Positions 1 to 7,602 of a stretch of 23,074 nucleotides of DNA are shown piece after piece (within the stretch, counting starts at the first letter, position 1; each line of letters starts with the position of its first letter). The stretch covers positions 1 to 23,074 of the forward strand of contig CAJUCK010000042.1 in the NCBI GenBank assembly GCA_910585395.1, written 5' to 3'. The stretch comes from an uncultured Lachnospiraceae bacterium. GTDB lineage: Bacteria > Bacillota > Clostridia > Lachnospirales > Lachnospiraceae. Made by a program: the position numbers and the translations under genes. Below the pieces are notes generated by a model that worked only from the letters and a program-made list of their open reading frames with translations, ran no database searches and was not told the origin of the DNA.

Positions 1-1725
1 TATTTTGTGTCCTACTATGATTATTATCAGCCTGAAGCATACGTTCCTTCTACAGACACTTATATTGCAAAGGATTCATCTATCAACGATGAAATTGATA
101 AACTGCGTCTTTCTGCCACAGCGGCTTTGGTAGAAAGGAAAGATGTAATTATTATTTCCAGCGTGTCATGTATTTATGGTTTGGGAAGCCCTATAGATTA
201 TAAGAATATGATGCTGTCTCTGCGTCCAGGAATGGAAAAGGACAGGGATGATGTAATTAGGAAATTAATAGATATTCAGTATACCAGAAATGATATGGAT
301 TTTCAGAGAGGAACCTTCCGGGTGCGGGGAGATGTGGTGGAAATCTTTCCGGCAAACTATGGAGAAACGGCAATCCGGGTAGAATTTTTTGGTGATGAGG
401 TGGACAGAATAACGGAAATTGATGTTTTGACAGGAGAAATTAAGAGCCAGTTGGAACATATGGCAGTATTTCCAGCCTCCCATTATGTTGTGGCGCCAGA
501 GAAAATCCGTCAGGCTGCAGCAGAGATTGAGCAGGAAATGGAAGAACGAGTGAAATATTTCAAAGGGGAAGATAAGCTGTTAGAGGCGCAGCGGATTGCA
601 GAACGTACTAATTTTGATATTGAAATGCTGAAAGAAACAGGTTTTTGCAGCGGTATTGAGAATTATTCCCGTTTTCTTTCAGGATTGAAGCCTGGGGAGG
701 CGCCCAATACCCTGATGGATTATTTCCCAGAAGAATTTCTGATTATTGTGGATGAATCACATATTACCATTCCCCAGGTCCGCGGGATGTATGCAGGCGA
801 CCAGTCCAGGAAAAGCACACTGGTAGATTATGGATTTCGTCTGCCATCAGCCAAAGATAACCGTCCTTTGAATTTTGAGGAATTTGAGAGTAAAATAGAT
901 CAAATGATGTTTGTTTCTGCGACGCCAAACGTTTATGAGAGAGAACATGAACTTCTCCGGGCAGAGCAGATTATCCGCCCTACTGGGCTCCTTGACCCGG
1001 AAGTGGATGTTCGCCCTGTGGAAGGGCAGATTGATGATTTGATTGGAGAAGTAAATAAAGAGATTTCTCAAAAGCATAAGGTCTTGATCACTACTCTTAC
1101 CAAGAAGATGGCAGAGGACTTGACAGACTATATGCGCGAGGTGGGAATCCGGGTGAAATATCTCCATTCAGATATAGATACCCTGGAACGTGCTGAGATT
1201 ATCCGGGATCTTCGATTGGATGTTTTTGATGTGCTGGTGGGAATTAACCTGCTTCGGGAAGGATTAGATATTCCAGAAATTACACTGGTGGCAATTCTGG
1301 ATGCAGATAAAGAAGGATTTCTGCGTTCCGAAACATCCTTGATCCAGACTATTGGGCGGGCAGCCAGGAATTCAGAAGGTCATGTGATTATGTATGCAGA
1401 CAGTATCACAGACTCTATGCGGGTGGCAATTGATGAGACAAACCGCAGAAGAAGCAAACAGGAAGCCTATAACAAAGAACATGGGATTACACCTAAAACC
1501 ATTCAGAAATCAGTTCGGGAATTGATCAGTATTTCTAAGAAAGTTGCCAAAGAGGAATATCAATTCCAGAAAGATCCAGAGTCCATGAGCAAAAAAGAAC
1601 TGGAAAAGCTGATTGGAGAAATTCAAAAGAAGATGCAGGCTGCGGCGGCAGAATTGAATTTCGAGGCGGCAGCAGAGCTGCGTGATAAGATGATAGAATT
1701 GAAAAAGAATCTGCGTGATATGTAG
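1..1725 (+). CDS. uvrB: UvrABC excinuclease subunit B, 5' truncated by window edge
   Basis: UvrB is the damage-verifying helicase-like subunit of nucleotide excision repair; UvrA loads it and UvrC then incises. The reading frame is open from base 1, so the gene begins before the window. The first residues are the beta-hairpin segment YYDYYQPEAYVP, which lies near residue 90 in full UvrB, so roughly the first 85-90 residues, including Walker A, are missing. Visible are the DESH box (Walker B, within IIVDESHITIPQ), the helicase motifs GINLLREGLDIPE and QTIGRAARN, and a C-terminal UVR coiled coil (about the last 40 residues, ending MIELKKNLRDM) that contacts UvrC. Nothing interrupts the frame. 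uvrA follows after 30 bases, so the two are probably co-transcribed. Family assignment is firm; promoter and any SOS box lie outside the window. Confidence 0.98.
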   Translation, partial: YFVSYYDYYQPEAYVPSTDTYIAKDSSINDEIDKLRLSATAALVERKDVIIISSVSCIYGLGSPIDYKNMMLSLRPGMEKDRDDVIRKLIDIQYTRNDMDFQRGTFRVRGDVVEIFPANYGETAIRVEFFGDEVDRITEIDVLTGEIKSQLEHMAVFPASHYVVAPEKIRQAAAEIEQEMEERVKYFKGEDKLLEAQRIAERTNFDIEMLKETGFCSGIENYSRFLSGLKPGEAPNTLMDYFPEEFLIIVDESHITIPQVRGMYAGDQSRKSTLVDYGFRLPSAKDNRPLNFEEFESKIDQMMFVSATPNVYEREHELLRAEQIIRPTGLLDPEVDVRPVEGQIDDLIGEVNKEISQKHKVLITTLTKKMAEDLTDYMREVGIRVKYLHSDIDTLERAEIIRDLRLDVFDVLVGINLLREGLDIPEITLVAILDADKEGFLRSETSLIQTIGRAARNSEGHVIMYADSITDSMRVAIDETNRRRSKQEAYNKEHGITPKTIQKSVRELISISKKVAKEEYQFQKDPESMSKKELEKLIGEIQKKMQAAAAELNFEAAAELRDKMIELKKNLRDM

Positions 1726-1736
1726 ATGCAGTTTAG

Positions 1737-1745
1737 AAAAAGGAG
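1737..1745 (+). promoter_or_regulatory. Ribosome binding site deciding the uvrA start
   Basis: AAAAAGGAG ends 10 bases before ATG 1756. The in-frame ATG at 1726, directly after the uvrB stop, has no Shine-Dalgarno sequence, so the downstream ATG is preferred. Confidence 0.75.
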
Positions 1746-1755
1746 TTTATCACCA

Positions 1756-4593
1756 ATGGCAAAAGCAGAAAAGAATTTTATCAAAATACGAGGAGCCAAT
1801 GAACATAACTTAAAAAATCTGGATGTGGATATTCCAAGAAATGAATTTGTAGTTCTGACAGGATTAAGCGGTTCAGGAAAGTCTTCCCTTGCATTTGATA
1901 CTATTTATGCGGAGGGACAGCGCAGGTATATGGAATCTCTGTCCTCTTATGCAAGACAGTTTTTGGGACAGATGGAGAAACCAGATGTAGAGAAAATTGA
2001 AGGACTGTCACCGGCAATTTCAATAGACCAGAAATCAACAAACCGTAATCCAAGGTCTACTGTTGGTACAGTAACAGAAATATATGATTATTTTCGGCTG
2101 CTGTACGCAAGGATTGGAATTCCTCATTGCCCGAAATGTGGAAAAGAGATTAAGAAACAGTCCGTTGACCAGATGGTGGATCAGATTATGTCTCTGCCAG
2201 AAGGAAGCAGAATACAGCTTTTGGCTCCGGTAGTCCGGGGACGGAAAGGAATGCACCAGAAATTATTTGAACAGGCAAAGCGCAGCGGTTATGTCAGAGT
2301 TCAGGTGGACGGAAATATTTATGACCTGACAGAAGAAATCTCTCTGGACAAAAATATTAAGCATAATATTGAAATTGTGGTGGACCGTCTGGTGGTAAAA
2401 TCAGGGATTGAGAAACGTCTTACAGATTCGGTAGAAAATGTGCTGGAACTGGCAGAAGGGCTGATGACAGTGGATGTGATCAATGGAGAGCCTATCAACT
2501 TTTCTCAGAGTTTTTCCTGTCCAGACTGTGGAATTAGTATTGATGAGATCGAACCAAGAAGTTTTTCCTTCAATAATCCATTTGGCGCCTGCCCGGATTG
2601 TTTTGGATTGGGATATAAGATGGAATTTGATGTCGATTTGATGATTCCTGACAAGACTTTGAGTCTTGCAAAAGGTGCTATTCAGGTGATGGGCTGGCAG
2701 TCCTGCACGGATAAGGGCAGCTTTACAAACGCTGTTTTGACTGCGCTGGCAAAAGAGTATGATTTTGACATGGATACTCCTTATGAAGAACTTCCCAAAA
2801 AGGTTCAGAATGCATTGATCAATGGAACAGGCGGGAAGGAAATGAAAGTGCATTATAAAGGCCAGCGGGGAGAAGGCGTTTATGATGTGGCGTTTGAAGG
2901 ATTAGTTAAAAATGTACAGCGGCGTTACCGGGAGACCGGATCTGATACTATGAAACAGGAATACGAACAGTTCATGAGAGTGACGCCATGTAAGACCTGC
3001 GGCGGACAGCGCCTGAAACGGGAAGCGCTTGCTGTGACAGTTTCTGAGAAGAATATTCATGAAGTGACCTCCATGTCTATCAGGAAACTTCAGGAGTTTC
3101 TGGCAGGTATGGAACTGACAAAACAACAGAAGTTAATTGGAGCCCAGGTGTTGAAAGAGATTCGTGCCAGAGTGGGATTTTTGGTGGACGTGGGACTGGA
3201 GTATCTGACGCTTTCCAGGGGTACAGGAACTTTGTCCGGCGGTGAAGCTCAGAGAATCCGTCTTGCTACTCAGATTGGTTCAGGGCTGGTGGGTGTGGTT
3301 TATATTTTAGATGAGCCAAGTATTGGCCTGCATCAGCGTGATAATGATAAACTTCTGAATACTCTTCAAAATTTAAAGGAACTGGGAAATACCTTGATTG
3401 TGGTGGAACATGATGAGGATACAATGCTGGCTGCTGATCATGTTGTGGATATTGGACCAGGAGCAGGAGAACATGGAGGCAGACTGGTGGCACAGGGAAC
3501 AGCACAGGAGATTATGAAGAATCCAGATTCCGTTACGGGGGCTTATCTGAGTGGAAAAATTAAGATTCCAGTTCCAGAAGACAGAAGAAAGCCCACAGGG
3601 TTTTTGAAAATTAAAGGGGCGCAGGAGAATAATCTTCAGAATATTAATGTGGAAATTCCTCTGGGGGTAATGACCTGCATTACTGGAGTTTCTGGTTCAG
3701 GAAAGTCTTCTCTGACAAATGAGATTCTCTATAAACGTCTGGCCAGGGATTTAAACCGTGCCAGGGTTATACCAGGAAAACACAAAGCCATAGAAGGTAT
3801 GGAACAACTGGACAAGGTGATTGATATTGATCAGTCTCCGATAGGAAGAACGCCCCGTTCCAATCCGGCAACTTACACAGGAGTTTTTGACCAGATCCGG
3901 GATCTGTTTGCAGCAACACCAGATGCCAAAGCGAAGGGCTATGCCAAGGGAAGGTTCAGCTTTAATGTCAAAGGCGGAAGGTGCGAGGCATGTTCTGGCG
4001 ATGGTATTTTGAAAATCGAAATGCATTTTCTTCCAGATGTGTATGTTCCCTGTGAAGTATGCGGAGGCAAACGCTATAACCGTGAGACATTGGAAGTGAA
4101 ATATAAAGGGAAAAATATTTATGATGTGCTGGATATGACGGTAGAGGAAGCATTGGAGTTTTTTGAAAACGTACCTTCCATCCGCAGAAAAATTGAAACT
4201 TTATATGATGTGGGATTGTCTTATATCAAACTCGGGCAGCCATCCACAACTCTGTCTGGCGGAGAGGCACAGAGGATTAAACTGGCCACAGAATTAAGCC
4301 GCCGCAGTACGGGAAAGACCATTTACATTTTGGATGAGCCTACTACAGGTCTGCATTTTGCGGATGTTCATAAGCTGACAGAGATTTTACAGCGGCTTGC
4401 AGAAGGAGGCAATACAGTGGTGGTTATCGAGCACAATCTGGATGTAATTAAGACGGCCGATTATATTATTGATATGGGGCCAGAAGGCGGGGACGGCGGC
4501 GGCAGGGTGATTGCCAAAGGAACGCCGGAGAAAGTAGCAGAGGTGAAAGAATCTTATACGGGAAAATATATAAAAAAATATCTGCAAAGATAA
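1756..4593 (+). CDS. uvrA: UvrABC excinuclease subunit A
   Basis: UvrA is the ABC-type ATPase that dimerises, finds DNA lesions and loads UvrB. The protein is 945 residues from ATG 1756, the usual family length. Two ATPase modules are complete: Walker A GLSGSGKSSL near the N-terminus and GVSGSGKSSL in the second half, two LSGGEAQRI signatures, and Walker B motifs YILDEPSIGLH and YILDEPTTGLH. Cysteine pairs for zinc modules are visible: CPKCG in the first half, a CPDC...CPDC module before the first signature, and CEAC...CEVC in the second half. An in-frame ATG at 1726 would add ten residues but lacks a ribosome binding site. It sits directly behind uvrB, giving a uvrB-uvrA repair operon. No terminator is evident after the stop before the next promoter. 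Confidence 0.98.
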   Translation: MAKAEKNFIKIRGANEHNLKNLDVDIPRNEFVVLTGLSGSGKSSLAFDTIYAEGQRRYMESLSSYARQFLGQMEKPDVEKIEGLSPAISIDQKSTNRNPRSTVGTVTEIYDYFRLLYARIGIPHCPKCGKEIKKQSVDQMVDQIMSLPEGSRIQLLAPVVRGRKGMHQKLFEQAKRSGYVRVQVDGNIYDLTEEISLDKNIKHNIEIVVDRLVVKSGIEKRLTDSVENVLELAEGLMTVDVINGEPINFSQSFSCPDCGISIDEIEPRSFSFNNPFGACPDCFGLGYKMEFDVDLMIPDKTLSLAKGAIQVMGWQSCTDKGSFTNAVLTALAKEYDFDMDTPYEELPKKVQNALINGTGGKEMKVHYKGQRGEGVYDVAFEGLVKNVQRRYRETGSDTMKQEYEQFMRVTPCKTCGGQRLKREALAVTVSEKNIHEVTSMSIRKLQEFLAGMELTKQQKLIGAQVLKEIRARVGFLVDVGLEYLTLSRGTGTLSGGEAQRIRLATQIGSGLVGVVYILDEPSIGLHQRDNDKLLNTLQNLKELGNTLIVVEHDEDTMLAADHVVDIGPGAGEHGGRLVAQGTAQEIMKNPDSVTGAYLSGKIKIPVPEDRRKPTGFLKIKGAQENNLQNINVEIPLGVMTCITGVSGSGKSSLTNEILYKRLARDLNRARVIPGKHKAIEGMEQLDKVIDIDQSPIGRTPRSNPATYTGVFDQIRDLFAATPDAKAKGYAKGRFSFNVKGGRCEACSGDGILKIEMHFLPDVYVPCEVCGGKRYNRETLEVKYKGKNIYDVLDMTVEEALEFFENVPSIRRKIETLYDVGLSYIKLGQPSTTLSGGEAQRIKLATELSRRSTGKTIYILDEPTTGLHFADVHKLTEILQRLAEGGNTVVVIEHNLDVIKTADYIIDMGPEGGDGGGRVIAKGTPEKVAEVKESYTGKYIKKYLQR

Positions 4594-4621
4594 CTAATGA
4601 TCTGGAAAATGCAGGGAAAGC

Positions 4622-4630
4622 TGTTATAAT
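4622..4630 (+). promoter_or_regulatory. Extended -10 promoter for the chemoreceptor operon
   Basis: TGTTATAAT is a perfect TATAAT (4625-4630) with a TG one base upstream, the extended -10 pattern of sigma-A promoters. The -35 position (around 4602-4607, ctggaa) matches poorly, as is tolerated with extended -10 elements. It lies about 36 bases before the preferred start at 4667. Inferred from sequence only. Confidence 0.6.
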
Positions 4631-4666
4631 ATATTTGGGAAAGTGGATAGAAAGGAAACTGTGATT

Positions 4667-6637
4667 ATGAAAAAGAAACGGACCATTAAGCAGATTATTG
4701 AGTATTATGTGATGTCAGCAGCTATCAGTCTGGGTGTTCTTCTTACAGTGGTGATGATTATCAGCAGTTTTATTTCCACAGATAAAATTCTGCTGGATAA
4801 TCTTCAGCTTATGGCAAAAACCTCTTCTCAAAATGTGGGGGCTAATCTGCATCTGCTGACAGATCGTATGGCAAACCTGGCGCTGGAACCGGCTTTAACA
4901 CAGGATGGAAGTTCTAGTGAAGCGAAGCAGAAAGTTTTGGATGAACGGGAGACACGGATAGAATTTGTATGGTTGGCAGGTTATGATCTGTCTGGAAAGA
5001 AACTGTATGGTGACGAGAAATCCCCGGACAGCATTGCCGATAAGAAATATTACAGTTATCTGGATCAGACTGGAAATATAGTTATTGCTGAGCCTTATTA
5101 TGAAGATAATATTTGGCAGATTTGTGTAGCGCTTCCTATGAAAAAAGATGGAGAAAATCATTCCTATCTGGTTGGCAGCTATAAGTATGATCTGCTGAAT
5201 GATGTGCTGAGTAATATCAATATTGGTGTAACAGGTGATTCTTACATAATCAATGAAGAGGGAACAATTATCGCAGACAAAGATTTGGAAAGCATGCAGA
5301 AACATGAAAATATATATGAACTGTATGATTATGGCAAAAATAAAGAAGTTTTTGACAATATGATTAACTTCCAGACAGGATCAGAATCCATGCGGCTGCA
5401 CAGGGTAAATCATTATGTTGCTTATGCTCCGGTACCTGGAACGAATTGGACCTTGATTATAGATGCTCCCAGAAGAGAATTTCAGAGAACGCTGTTTCTG
5501 TCCGTCTTTATCTGTATTATCCTTGCGGTGCTTCTTCTGCTTATCGCGCGCTATGTGATTGTCAAAATGGCAGACAGTATTTCAGATTCTTTGTCTCTTG
5601 CCACAGGCAGGCTTTCGTCTCTCTCAGAAGGAAATCTGAAAGATGACGTTGTACTCGCTCAGACCAATGAAGAGGCACAGATTCTTACGGGCGCCTTGGC
5701 AAAGACTATTGCAAGCATGGATGGATATATAAATGATATTGAATCCTCTCTGGGATATTTGTCAGAAGGGGATTATTCGAAAGAGGTTCCAGATTCTTTC
5801 CACGGAGATTTCGCAGCAATCCGGGAGGCATTGATCTCCATATCAGAATCACTTAACGACACCATGCGCAGAATCAATCATTCCTCATTGGCAGTCAATG
5901 AGAATTCTTCTGAGGTTTCTGGCTATGCCAAACGACTGTATGATGGTTCCATAGAACAAGGAGCTGCATTGGAGCGTTTGATTGACAGCATACAGAGAAT
6001 TACAGAACAGATTGAACATATTACAGAGAATGCAGAACTGGTAAAACAGTGTGCTGACAGTGCCCAGGATAAAGTGGATCAGGGACAGGAACAGATGAAT
6101 ATTATGTTAAAGACCATGCATGATATTTATGAAAATATGCAGGAGATAATAAAAATCAGCCAGTTAATTGAGGAAATATCTTCACAGACCAGCCTCCTTG
6201 CTCTGAATGCATCCATAGAGGCAGCACGAGCTGGTGAATCTGGAAGAGGATTTGCAGTGGTGGCGCAGCAGATCGGAGTGCTGTCAGACCAGACAGCAAA
6301 TGCGTTGAAACAGACAGGAAATATTATTGAACAGGCGAATATCTCCATAGAGAAAGGTTTGGAGACAGCAGATGCCACAGCTGATTCTTTCCGTGAGATT
6401 TATGAGGCAGCGGAGAAGTTTACCGGAATTTCCAGCAGTATGGCAGTCGTGGCAGGGCAGCAGAAAGAAGCAGTTGCCATGGTGACAGAAGAGACAGATA
6501 AAGTCCTTGAAATTGCAAATATCAACCAGCAGCTTGCCAGGGAGACGGATGAGACAGCAGCCTTGTCCCTGAAACAGGCAAAAGATTTGGGAGAAGTAGT
6601 AGCGGCAGTGAAATTAAAAGGAGGAACTCTGGAATGA
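4667..6637 (+). CDS. Methyl-accepting chemotaxis protein with extracellular Cache-type sensor
   Basis: This is a transmembrane chemoreceptor that would control CheA through CheW. From ATG 4667 it has 656 residues. There is a TM helix at about 13-36 and an extracellular domain at about 37-272 with dCACHE-like features (a WLAGYDLSGK strand region, a PYYED...ICVALPM segment, then a GDSYIINEEGTIIA repeat). A second TM helix lies at about 276-296, followed by a HAMP-like linker and a long signalling coiled coil. The hairpin tip (about 502-541) contains QTSLLALNASIEAARAGE and GRGFAVV, diagnostic of the family, but continues QQIGVLSDQ where many receptors have EVR/EIR. An upstream in-frame GTG at 4643 is possible, but AAAGGA at 4651-4656 fits ATG 4667. 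The stop overlaps the next gene by ATGA. Ligand unknown. Confidence 0.93.
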   Translation: MKKKRTIKQIIEYYVMSAAISLGVLLTVVMIISSFISTDKILLDNLQLMAKTSSQNVGANLHLLTDRMANLALEPALTQDGSSSEAKQKVLDERETRIEFVWLAGYDLSGKKLYGDEKSPDSIADKKYYSYLDQTGNIVIAEPYYEDNIWQICVALPMKKDGENHSYLVGSYKYDLLNDVLSNINIGVTGDSYIINEEGTIIADKDLESMQKHENIYELYDYGKNKEVFDNMINFQTGSESMRLHRVNHYVAYAPVPGTNWTLIIDAPRREFQRTLFLSVFICIILAVLLLLIARYVIVKMADSISDSLSLATGRLSSLSEGNLKDDVVLAQTNEEAQILTGALAKTIASMDGYINDIESSLGYLSEGDYSKEVPDSFHGDFAAIREALISISESLNDTMRRINHSSLAVNENSSEVSGYAKRLYDGSIEQGAALERLIDSIQRITEQIEHITENAELVKQCADSAQDKVDQGQEQMNIMLKTMHDIYENMQEIIKISQLIEEISSQTSLLALNASIEAARAGESGRGFAVVAQQIGVLSDQTANALKQTGNIIEQANISIEKGLETADATADSFREIYEAAEKFTGISSSMAVVAGQQKEAVAMVTEETDKVLEIANINQQLARETDETAALSLKQAKDLGEVVAAVKLKGGTLE

Positions 6638-7059
6638 AAATAAAGAAATTAGCAGTGCCTCTTCTGGCGGGCATAATGCTGACAGGATGCGGCGGCAGCA
6701 AGATGAAAGATGGATATTATACTGCAGAGATGGCAGAGTTTTCTCATGGGTGGAAAGAATATGTTTGCATTCAGGTAAAGGATGATACAATTGTGTCAGC
6801 AGAATTTAATGCAAAGGATGCGAGTGGTTTTATAAAGGCATGGGATAATGAATATATGCGTAATATGGGAACGGTGAGCGGGACTTATCCCAACCAGTAT
6901 ACCAGAGAGTATGTGCAGCAGCTGATTGAAGGACAGAAAGATACAAAGGTGGACCTTATGACAGGGGCTACTCACTCTGGAGATAATTTTAAGAAACTGG
7001 TTCCGGCAGTGATAGAACAGGCAAAAAAAGGTGATTCCACAACGGTACAGGTGGAATAA
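6634..7059 (+). CDS. FMN-binding lipoprotein, predicted covalently flavinylated
   Basis: This is a small (141 residue) exported protein with an FMN-binding domain of the NqrC/RnfG type. The N-terminus is a lipoprotein signal: charged MKIKK, a hydrophobic stretch, then lipobox LTGC with Cys19, so it should be anchored outside the membrane. Residues 107-113, DLMTGAT, match the ApbE flavinylation motif Dxx(S/T)GAT, making Thr113 the likely FMN attachment site. The start codon overlaps the chemoreceptor stop (ATGA at 6634-6637), indicating translational coupling. Such single-domain proteins occur in extracytosolic electron transfer and redox systems; the partner here is not known. No ApbE transferase lies in the window. 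Domain and lipobox are confident; the biological role is inference. Confidence 0.88.
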   Translation: MKIKKLAVPLLAGIMLTGCGGSKMKDGYYTAEMAEFSHGWKEYVCIQVKDDTIVSAEFNAKDASGFIKAWDNEYMRNMGTVSGTYPNQYTREYVQQLIEGQKDTKVDLMTGATHSGDNFKKLVPAVIEQAKKGDSTTVQVE

Positions 7060-7231
7060 ATCTGTTCTATTATAGAGGTAAAATATAAAGAATAAAATAG
7101 TTACATTCTGAAAATTTCCGCATGATTCCTGCCGTTGACAGTATGGACTTGACTGGGATGAGCCTGCGCAAAGCATTTTCTGTTTCGACCAAGTGTGAGA
7201 ACAGACTTTTTCGTTTGCGTTTATCATCATA

Positions 7232-7267
7232 ATAAATATAAAAAGGCTGTGCAGCAAATGCACAGCC
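7232..7267 (-). terminator. Intrinsic terminator reading on the minus strand
   Basis: GGCTGTGC (7245-7252) and GCACAGCC (7260-7267) form a perfect 8-bp G+C-rich stem with a 7-base loop. On the minus strand the stem is followed at once by TTTTTATATTTATT, a good U-tract. On the + strand the stem is followed by GTAATTTCGG, which is poor, so the minus strand is the likely direction; weak + strand function for the 7059 operon cannot be excluded. Confidence 0.75.
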
Positions 7268-7320
7268 GTAATTTCGGGGAGTACCTCCTGGACTCCGAAG
7301 AATCCAGGAAGCATGAGTTA
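7232..7320 (-). ncRNA. Candidate small structured RNA (about 85-90 nt), unrecognised family
   Basis: On the minus strand a TATAAT box (7327-7332 read in reverse) lies just upstream of a compact structured segment ending in an intrinsic terminator. Helix P1 pairs minus-strand CTTCCTGGA (7311-7303) with TCCAGGAGG (7292-7284). It has nine pairs, one of them a G-U wobble that would be an A-C mismatch if the + strand were the RNA, supporting the minus strand. An alternative helix P2 pairs TTCGGAGT with ACTCCCCGAA (CC bulge), which leaves AGGAGG in a loop. No start codon follows that AGGAGG at usable spacing, so it is probably not a ribosome binding site. I do not recognise an Rfam family. Confidence 0.5.
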
Positions 7321-7326
7321 TGAAAA

Positions 7327-7332
7327 ATTATA
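7327..7332 (-). promoter_or_regulatory. -10 box for the minus-strand RNA candidate
   Basis: The minus strand reads TATAAT here, a perfect -10 hexamer. The place expected for -35 (about 7350-7355) is not TTGACA-like and is covered by the 7345-7360 palindrome, which suggests regulator-dependent transcription. Start would be near 7320. Confidence 0.4.
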
Positions 7333-7344
7333 TTAGCTTGGTAG

Positions 7345-7360
7345 CTAGTACAGGTACTAG
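7345..7360. promoter_or_regulatory. Perfect palindrome, probable operator
   Basis: CTAGTAC-AG-GTACTAG is a 7-bp inverted repeat with a 2-base spacer. A flanking TGGT (from 7340) and ACCA (to 7368) add a second, offset pair. It is centred about 23 bases upstream of the minus-strand -10 box and about 150 bases upstream of the mreB promoter, so it more plausibly controls the minus-strand transcript. The cognate regulator is unknown. Confidence 0.5.
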
Positions 7361-7500
7361 TATAACCAGAGTTTGTGACAGATATGTGAAAAAATGAAAA
7401 AGAATTTCAAAAAATTATAAAAAAAGTATAAACTTTTCTAGGGAAACATTGGGAAAAAGTTAAAGGAAAGATGTTTTTTTACATTTTATAAAAAAATGCT

Positions 7501-7528
7501 TTGAAAATTGTTCATGATTGTATATAAT
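7501..7528 (+). promoter_or_regulatory. Sigma-A promoter for mreB and the flagellar rod genes
   Basis: TTGAAA (7501-7506) and TATAAT (7523-7528) are separated by 16 bases, with A+T-rich DNA upstream. A start near 7535 gives a leader of about 65-70 bases before ATG 7603. It is the best + strand promoter in the gap and probably drives mreB and the genes behind it. Confidence 0.7.
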
Positions 7529-7586
7529 GTAGGTATGTATGGAAAAATAGAGTTATTATGTTTGATGATATTCAGATAGAGAAACG

Positions 7587-7593
7587 AAAGGGG
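7587..7593 (+). promoter_or_regulatory. Ribosome binding site deciding the mreB start
   Basis: AAAGGGG lies 9 bases before ATG 7603. The in-frame ATG at 7558 has no Shine-Dalgarno sequence and would add 15 residues unlike the family N-terminus. Confidence 0.75.
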
Positions 7594-7602
7594 ACAAACA
7601 GG

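Larger units (their letters stand above)
7060..7602. other. 543-base gap before mreB: minus-strand RNA candidate, palindrome, mreB promoter
   Basis: No convincing protein gene lies here. From left to right: 7060-7230 shows only a weak possible stem (CGCAAA 7167-7172 with TTTGCG 7214-7219, enclosing CTGTT 7180-7184 with AACAG 7200-7204) and two TTGAC copies at 7135 and 7149 without -10 boxes. 7232-7320 carries the structured minus-strand RNA candidate. 7345-7360 is a perfect palindrome. 7380-7500 is very A+T-rich, with nothing I can assign. 7501-7528 is the mreB promoter, followed by a leader of about 65 bases. I see no strong + strand terminator for the upstream operon. Confidence 0.6.

Noticed and set aside
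6796..7314. 172-codon open frame on the minus strand over the lipoprotein gene and the gap
   Set aside because: It lies opposite a well-supported gene, has no ribosome binding site, runs through the terminator stem, and its translation is cysteine- and phenylalanine-rich without any recognisable domain. The RNA interpretation fits better.
7060..7602. Riboswitch (c-di-GMP-I/II, c-di-AMP ydaO) upstream of mreB
   Set aside because: I looked for the conserved cores of these classes and did not find them, and the mreB promoter lies downstream of the structured part.
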